Source of the DNA: Rhodospirillales bacterium
Lineage (GTDB): Bacteria > Pseudomonadota > Alphaproteobacteria > ATCC43930 > CGMCC-115725
DNA length: 10,337 nt
Direction of reading: 5' to 3'
Assembly (NCBI GenBank): GCA_015654725.1
Contig: JAATGI010000017.1
Span: 1-10,337 of the forward strand
Translations under genes and position numbers: made by a program
Shown here: positions 5,906 through 10,337 of the stretch, in pieces
Position numbering within the stretch: the first letter of the stretch is position 1
How the letters are laid out: the number at the start of each line of letters is the position of its first letter
Notes under the pieces: model-generated
The model's input: the letters and a program-made list of their open reading frames with translations, nothing else
Told to the model about the DNA's origin: nothing
Database searches by the model: none

Positions 5906-6748
5906 ATGAAGACCTTGCTGACCGTGGTCGGGGACGGGCAGGCGGTGCCGTTATTGGAAACGGCGCTCCTAACCGCGCGCCGGTTTTCGAGCCGCATCAT
6001 CGGTCTCAACGCCGTGACCGCGGAATATGCCGTGGTGTTCGGCGGCGAGATGGGGCTGACGATTTCCTCCGAGGTCGATCGCTCGGTCGAGCAGGAAAGC
6101 GAGGCCAAACGCAACGAGGCGCGAGGCCTGTTCACCGGCTTCATGGAACGCAACGGCGTGCCGATCGGGCCACGCCGGGACGACGGCCCGAGCGCCGAGT
6201 GGCGCGAGGAGGCGGGGCGGCAGAATCTGGTCGTCGGCACCTTGGGCCGCGCCTGCGATCTCATCCTGTTGGAGCGGCCGGCGAAGCTCAATTCCTTGGC
6301 CGAGGCGACGCTCGAGGATGCGCTCTTTCAAAGCGGCCGACCGGTGCTGATGGCGCCGCCGGACTCGCCTAAATCGCTGGGCGAGCGCGTTCTGGTCGCC
6401 TGGAACGGTTCGAGCGAGACGGCGCGGGCGGTCGCCTTCGCCATGCCGTTCCTGGAACGGGCGAAGCAGGTCGAGGTGATCTCGGTCGAGGGCGGCACCG
6501 TGCCCGGTCCGTTGGCCGACGCGGTCGCCGCCACGCTTGCGGCGCACGGCATTCCGGTGCGCGCGCGCCACATCGCCGCCGAAGGCCGCGCGGCGGGGGC
6601 GATCTATATCGAGGAGGCGCGGGCGATGGATGCCGACCTGATGGTCAAGGGCGCCTATACCCAAAGCCGCCTGCGGCAGCTCATTTTCGGCGGCGCCACG
6701 CGGCATATCCTGTCCGAGGCGCCGATCCCGGTCTTGTTGGCACATTGA
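5906..6748 (+). CDS. Universal stress protein with tandem Usp domains
   Basis: 280 residues, the typical length of alphaproteobacterial tandem-domain UspA proteins. Domain 1 (about 1-150) starts with KTLLTVVGD and lacks the nucleotide-binding glycine motif. Domain 2 (about 158-280) starts with GERVLVAWNGSSETARAV and ends with GAYTQSRLRQLIFGGATRHIL (split: GAYT at 249-252, GG at 262-263) and PVLLAH. This follows the G-x2-G-x9-G pattern except that the second glycine is threonine, a variant I recall from related proteins. Such proteins respond to starvation, hypoxia or oxidative stress in the cytoplasm; no regulator box was found upstream. ATG 5906 has a strong GGGGAGG site about five bases upstream. 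The acyl-CoA synthetase begins 13 bp downstream, so the two are probably one transcript. Confidence 0.94.
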   Translation: MKTLLTVVGDGQAVPLLETALLTARRFSSRIIGLNAVTAEYAVVFGGEMGLTISSEVDRSVEQESEAKRNEARGLFTGFMERNGVPIGPRRDDGPSAEWREEAGRQNLVVGTLGRACDLILLERPAKLNSLAEATLEDALFQSGRPVLMAPPDSPKSLGERVLVAWNGSSETARAVAFAMPFLERAKQVEVISVEGGTVPGPLADAVAATLAAHGIPVRARHIAAEGRAAGAIYIEEARAMDADLMVKGAYTQSRLRQLIFGGATRHILSEAPIPVLLAH

Positions 6749-6752
6749 TGTC

Positions 6753-6820
6753 GGAGGAGAGATGACAGAGGACAGACGACCGGCGATCGGGGACATTCCG
6801 TCATCTGTCCTCCGTCCTCC
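6753..6820 (+). promoter_or_regulatory. Inverted repeat spanning ribosome-binding site and start codon, two pairing registers
   Basis: Bases 6761-6780 pair with 6800-6819 at 17 of 20 positions, including an uninterrupted 9-bp core (6768-6776 with 6804-6812), over a 19-nt loop. The right arm contains TCCTCC twice (6808-6813 and 6815-6820), the exact complement of the ribosome-binding GGAGGA (6753-6758). A shifted register pairs 6753-6773 with 6800-6820 at 17 of 21 positions and hides both the ribosome-binding site and the ATG (6762). The repeat also encodes the non-conserved N-terminal leader of the acyl-CoA synthetase. Confidence 0.6.
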
Positions 6821-8510
6821 GCCATCCGAATCCTGGCCGTGGCTCAAAACCTATCCCGCGGGCATCGATTGGCATGCCGAATATCCGGGCCGGCCGCTCC
6901 ATGAATTGCTTCATGACGCGGCCGCCAAGCACGCCGACAAGCCGTGCCTGGATTTTCTCGGGCGCGGCTATTCTTATCGCGAGGTCGGCGAACTCGCGCG
7001 CCGCGCGGCCAAGGGCCTGGCGGGAATCGGCGTGGTCAAGGGCACGCGGGTGGCGTTGCTGCTGCCCAATTCGCCGACTTATGTGATTTCCTATTTCGCG
7101 GTGCTGATGGCCGGCGGCACCGTGGTCAATCTCAACCCGCTCTATGCCGCGCCGGAAATCCATCGTCTGGTCGAGGATTCGGGCGCCGAGATGCTGATCA
7201 CGCTCGACGTGAAACAGCTTTACGCGCTGGCGGCGCCGCTGTTGGGCGCGACCGCGCTCAAGAAAATCGTGATTCAGCGCATGGCCGATATTTTGCCGCT
7301 GGCCAAGAGCCTGCTCTATCGCCTGTTCAAGCGCGCCGACATCGCCCATTGGCCCAAGGATTCGGCGCATCTCGATTTCCGCGCCCTGATCGCCAATGAC
7401 GGCGCGGCCGTGCCGGCGGCGATCGATCCCGAGCACGACGTCGCGGTGCTGCAATATACCGGCGGCACCACCGGCACGCCGAAGGGCGCGATGCTGACCC
7501 ACCGCAACCTCTGGGCCAATACCAGGCAATCGCTCGACTGGCTGACGCAGACCGGCGGCGGCATCGAGCGGGTCTTGGCGGTGTTGCCGTTTTTTCACGT
7601 CTTCGCCATGACCGGGGCGATGAATCTCGGTCTCGCCTGCGGCGCCGAACTGCTGCTGATGCCGCGTTTCACCATCGACGATCTGTTCGCGCTCATCAAA
7701 CGCAAGCGCCCGACCTATCTGCCCGGCGTGCCGACGCTCTATACCGCCATCTACAACCATCCCAAGGCCAAGAGCATCGATCTATCCTCGATCAAGATTT
7801 GCATTTCCGGCGGCGCTTCGCTGCCCCTCGAGGTCAAGACCAAGTTCGAGCAAGCGACCGGCTGCAAGCTGGTCGAGGGCTATGGGCTGTCGGAAACCTC
7901 GCCGGTGCTGACCATCAATCCGTTTCAAGGCAGCAAGCCCGGCGCGGCCGGATTGCCGGTGCCCGGCACCATCATCGAGATCACCTCGCTCGAAAACAAC
8001 GTAACGGTGCTGCCCCGGGGCGAGCGCGGCGAGATCTGCGCGCGCGGGCCGCAGGTCATGACCGGCTATTGGCACAAAGCGGCGGAAACCGCCGAGGCGA
8101 TGGCGGGCGGGCGGTTCCATACCGGCGATGTCGGCTATATCGATAAGGACGGCTTTCTGTTCATCGTCGACCGCATCAAGGACATCATCATCGCCAGCGG
8201 CTACAAGATCTATCCGCGCCTCGTGGAGGAGGCGATTTATCGCCACCCCAAGGTGGCGCAGGCGATCGTGATCGGCGTGCCCGACCCGTATCGCGGCCAG
8301 ACCGTGAAGGCGGTGGTTCAGCCGGCCAAGGACCAGACGCTGACCGAGGCCGAACTCTTGGACTTTCTCAAGGATAAGATTTCGGCGATCGAGCGGCCGC
8401 GCGTGATCGAATTCCGCGACGCGCTGCCGATGACGCTCATCGGCAAGCCCGACAAGAAGGCGCTCTTGGAAGAGGAAGCGGCGAAATTCGCCGGCGCGGT
8501 GAAGGGCTGA
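6762..8510 (+). CDS. Long-chain fatty acid-CoA ligase (acyl-CoA synthetase)
   Basis: 582-residue adenylate-forming enzyme: activates a fatty acid with ATP to acyl-AMP, then acyl-CoA, feeding beta-oxidation or lipid synthesis. The P-loop-like motif YTGGTTGTPKG lies at 232-242, the YGLSET motif at 374-379, HTGD at 453-456, the hinge motif DRIKDIIIASGYKIYPR at 470-486 and the catalytic lysine at 562 (LIGK). Two small departures from the usual pattern are SGYK for SGYN (479-482) and PRLVEE for PRxVEE with an acidic or polar residue (485-490). Family-like sequence begins near WPWLKTYP (25-32); the first 24 residues are encoded by an inverted repeat and look added. ATG 6762 has GGAGG four bases upstream, and no better start exists before the conserved part. 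It follows the stress protein by 13 bp. FadD-type by similarity; chain length is undetermined. Confidence 0.95.
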   Translation: MTEDRRPAIGDIPSSVLRPPPSESWPWLKTYPAGIDWHAEYPGRPLHELLHDAAAKHADKPCLDFLGRGYSYREVGELARRAAKGLAGIGVVKGTRVALLLPNSPTYVISYFAVLMAGGTVVNLNPLYAAPEIHRLVEDSGAEMLITLDVKQLYALAAPLLGATALKKIVIQRMADILPLAKSLLYRLFKRADIAHWPKDSAHLDFRALIANDGAAVPAAIDPEHDVAVLQYTGGTTGTPKGAMLTHRNLWANTRQSLDWLTQTGGGIERVLAVLPFFHVFAMTGAMNLGLACGAELLLMPRFTIDDLFALIKRKRPTYLPGVPTLYTAIYNHPKAKSIDLSSIKICISGGASLPLEVKTKFEQATGCKLVEGYGLSETSPVLTINPFQGSKPGAAGLPVPGTIIEITSLENNVTVLPRGERGEICARGPQVMTGYWHKAAETAEAMAGGRFHTGDVGYIDKDGFLFIVDRIKDIIIASGYKIYPRLVEEAIYRHPKVAQAIVIGVPDPYRGQTVKAVVQPAKDQTLTEAELLDFLKDKISAIERPRVIEFRDALPMTLIGKPDKKALLEEEAAKFAGAVKG

Positions 8511-8523
8511 GGATCTTTCTCTA

Positions 8524-10337
8524 TCAGGCCCGCGCGATGCCGATGCGGTGGCGGCGCGCCAGGCTGAAGAAAATCGCCGCGAGCAAGGTGAGCGTGCCGA
8601 TCACCGTGTAATGCACCGACGAATTGGCGTCGATGAAGGAAGAGGCGCTCGAGGTCGCCTGCACCAGCGCCGCGCCCATGAGCGTGCACAGGAACGAGCC
8701 GCGCCCGCCGGCGATGCTGGCGCCGCCCAACACCACCACGGTGATGCTCATCAGCGTGTAGTCGGTGCCGGTCGAGGGCGAGCCGATGCCGACCTGCCCC
8801 GCCAGCATCAGCCCGCCGATTCCGGTCAGGAATCCGGACAGCGCGAAGGCCAGCACCGTGAGCCTGCGGCTGTTGATGCCGAGGCGATAGGCCGCCACCG
8901 GATTGGAGCCGACCGCGCGGTAGCGGCGCCCGATGCCGGTGCGAAAGAGCAGCGCCTCGGCGCCCGCGACCATCGCCAGCGTCAGCACGATCCCCGCCGG
9001 CACGATCCAGATCGGAAACTGCGCCGCGTCGGAGATCGAGTCGGTGATTTCGCCGGCGGCGATAGGCCGCAAGAGCAAGGAGACGCCTTGGAGCGCGATG
9101 AAGGTGGCGATCGTCACCACGATCGCCGGCAGGCGCAGGAAGGTGATGAGCACGCCCTGCAGCCAGCCGAAGCCGATCGTGAACAGCAGAATCAGCACGA
9201 TGCCGCCGGCCAAGGCGTTGCCGGCCGCGTCGTCGGGCGTCAGGAACGAGGCGAACACGACGCACAGGCCGGCGAGCGCGCCGATCGACAAATCGATGCC
9301 GCCCACCAGGATGGTCGCCAGCTGCGCACCCGACAGGAAGGCCAGGATGCCGAGAAAGGAGAGCATGCTCTTGACGCTGATGGGCGACAGGAAATAACCG
9401 TTCAGCGCCTGGGTGCCGCCGAGGATGATGGCGGTGAGGATGGCGAGCACGAGCACGGGAAAATGGTCGCTGGCGAAAAGATTATGCCAGCCGCGCCCGC
9501 TCGAGCGCCGCGCCACCGCGTCGTCGGCGCGCGACCCGGTGGCGGTCAGATTGGCCTCGGTGATCGAGGCGTCGGTTACCTGCGCGCCGGTCAATTCGCG
9601 CGTGACGCGGCCGCGCGCGAAAATCAGCACGCGATCGCAGATGCCTTCGAGCTCGATGCCGTCCGACGAGGAGACCACGACCGCGAGACCGCGGTCGGCC
9701 GCGGCGCGCAGCCGCTGATAGATTTCGCTGCGGGCGCCGATATCGACGCCCTTCGTCGGCTCATCGACGAGAAGCACGGTGGGCTGGGCGGAGATCTCGC
9801 GGCCGAACAGCGCCTTTTGCTGATTGCCGCCGGAAAGCTCGAACAATTTCGCCTCGATCGAGGCGGCGCGGATGCGCAGCGACTCGACAATGTCCTTCGC
9901 CGCCTTGGCCTCGGCGGCGCGATCGATCACGCCGCGGCGCGTGATCGCGCCCAAAATGCCGAGTCCGAGATTCTCCCGCAGCGACAGGTTGAGAAACACG
10001 CCCTCGGCGTGCCGGTCGTCGGAGATGAAGCCGATGCCGGATTTGCGGAACGCGCCGGGCGAATCGCCGCCGGGCGTCTTGCCGCCGACGCGAACCTCGC
10101 CCGCCCGGTAGGGGTCGATGCCGGCGGCGGCGCGGATGAATTCGCGCTGGCCCTCGCCCTCGACGCCGGCGAGCCCGACGATCTCGCCGGCATGGGCGGT
10201 GAGATCGACCGCGTCGAAGCCGCGCCCGCTCAGGCCCGCGACCTCGAACAGCGGCGGCCCCAGCCGCGCCGCCTTGTGCGGAAATATCTGCCCCAGCGGC
10301 CGGCCCGCGATCCGCGTCACGATCCCGGCCGGCGTGA
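8524..10337 (-). CDS. Fused sugar-type ABC transporter ATPase-permease (RbsA-RbsC-like), N-terminus cut by window edge
   Basis: At least 603 residues in one uninterrupted frame, running off the right edge; a complete first ATPase domain is expected beyond it. The visible part begins in the inter-domain segment VTRIAGRPLGQIFP, typical of the junction between the two ATPase domains of RbsA/MglA. The second ATPase domain (about 10245-9545) has a degenerate Walker A GVEGEGQRE, the signature LSGGNQQK (9814-9837), Walker B VLLVDEPTKGVD (9742-9777) and serine in place of the switch histidine, all usual for that domain. A polar linker (about 9465-9540) leads into a multi-helix permease with GGIDLSIGALAGL, LPAIVVTIATF, a GSNPVAAYRLGI coupling segment and LGGASIAGGRGS near the end. 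This is the RbsC/CUT2 arrangement, normally a separate gene. It imports a sugar or similar solute with a periplasmic binding protein, not visible here. Substrate unknown. Confidence 0.93.
   Translation of the reverse strand, partial: TPAGIVTRIAGRPLGQIFPHKAARLGPPLFEVAGLSGRGFDAVDLTAHAGEIVGLAGVEGEGQREFIRAAAGIDPYRAGEVRVGGKTPGGDSPGAFRKSGIGFISDDRHAEGVFLNLSLRENLGLGILGAITRRGVIDRAAEAKAAKDIVESLRIRAASIEAKLFELSGGNQQKALFGREISAQPTVLLVDEPTKGVDIGARSEIYQRLRAAADRGLAVVVSSSDGIELEGICDRVLIFARGRVTRELTGAQVTDASITEANLTATGSRADDAVARRSSGRGWHNLFASDHFPVLVLAILTAIILGGTQALNGYFLSPISVKSMLSFLGILAFLSGAQLATILVGGIDLSIGALAGLCVVFASFLTPDDAAGNALAGGIVLILLFTIGFGWLQGVLITFLRLPAIVVTIATFIALQGVSLLLRPIAAGEITDSISDAAQFPIWIVPAGIVLTLAMVAGAEALLFRTGIGRRYRAVGSNPVAAYRLGINSRRLTVLAFALSGFLTGIGGLMLAGQVGIGSPSTGTDYTLMSITVVVLGGASIAGGRGSFLCTLMGAALVQATSSASSFIDANSSVHYTVIGTLTLLAAIFFSLARRHRIGIARA

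Noticed and set aside
5197..6372. Plus-strand open frame (391 codons) across the acetyltransferase and stress protein
   Set aside because: It overlaps two well-supported genes in other frames, and its translation is low-complexity Arg/Gly/Ala.
8490..8540. Terminator hairpin at the convergent synthetase/transporter junction
   Set aside because: Complementary pieces exist (gcgcgg with ccgcgc) but need bulges and mismatches and are not followed by a T-run.
9465..9540. Frameshift or missing stop creating an artificial ATPase-permease fusion
   Set aside because: The frame is continuous through a plausible polar linker, both flanking domains are in the same frame, and no stop or start with ribosome-binding site is seen at the junction.
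1..10337. CRISPR arrays, tRNA or rRNA genes, insertion sequences, phage or defence genes
   Set aside because: I saw no direct-repeat arrays, cloverleaf-like segments, transposase motifs or target-site duplications, and the genes are ordinary metabolic, stress and transport families.

Overview
The window is GC-rich DNA with dense short-gap coding, about a dozen genes and no RNA genes, CRISPR array or transposase that I can see. Gene content and protein style suggest an alphaproteobacterium, perhaps from the Rhodospirillales: a monofunctional HisI, a 280-residue tandem universal stress protein, Xi-class glutathione transferases and a DUF3237 protein. That placement is an impression from family resemblance, not a measured result.

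Layout, left to right. (1) 1-1687, minus strand: two tandem paralogous glutathionyl-hydroquinone reductases. The left one runs off the window. They are separated by a 152-bp spacer with a perfect 15-bp-stem hairpin and a GC-rich repeat-like segment. (2) 1831-2229, plus strand: hisI, with stem-loops in its leader. (3) 2243-4376, minus strand: a probable four-gene operon. In transcription order it encodes a DUF3237 protein, a two-helix membrane protein with a small soluble C-terminal domain, a three-helix membrane protein and a small secreted four-cysteine protein. None has a known specific role. (4) 4425-5252, plus strand: an aldo/keto reductase, divergent from the operon across a 48-bp gap with a symmetric TATAAC palindrome at its centre. 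(5) 5257-5817, minus strand: a GNAT acetyltransferase. (6) 5906-8510, plus strand: a universal stress protein and a long-chain acyl-CoA synthetase, probably co-transcribed. The start of the second gene is embedded in a long inverted repeat. (7) 8524 to the right edge, minus strand: a sugar-type (RbsA/RbsC, CUT2-like) ABC transporter in which ATPase and permease are one polypeptide. Its N-terminus lies beyond the window.

Most genes are small-molecule metabolism, redox/detoxification and stress functions. Apart from the two probable operons and the transferase pair, I see no single pathway linking them. I found no clear defence system or mobile island. The signals most worth checking are the two-register hairpin over the ribosome-binding site and start codon of the acyl-CoA synthetase, the ATPase-permease fusion, the CPWC variant shared by the tandem transferases, and the uncharacterised envelope operon.
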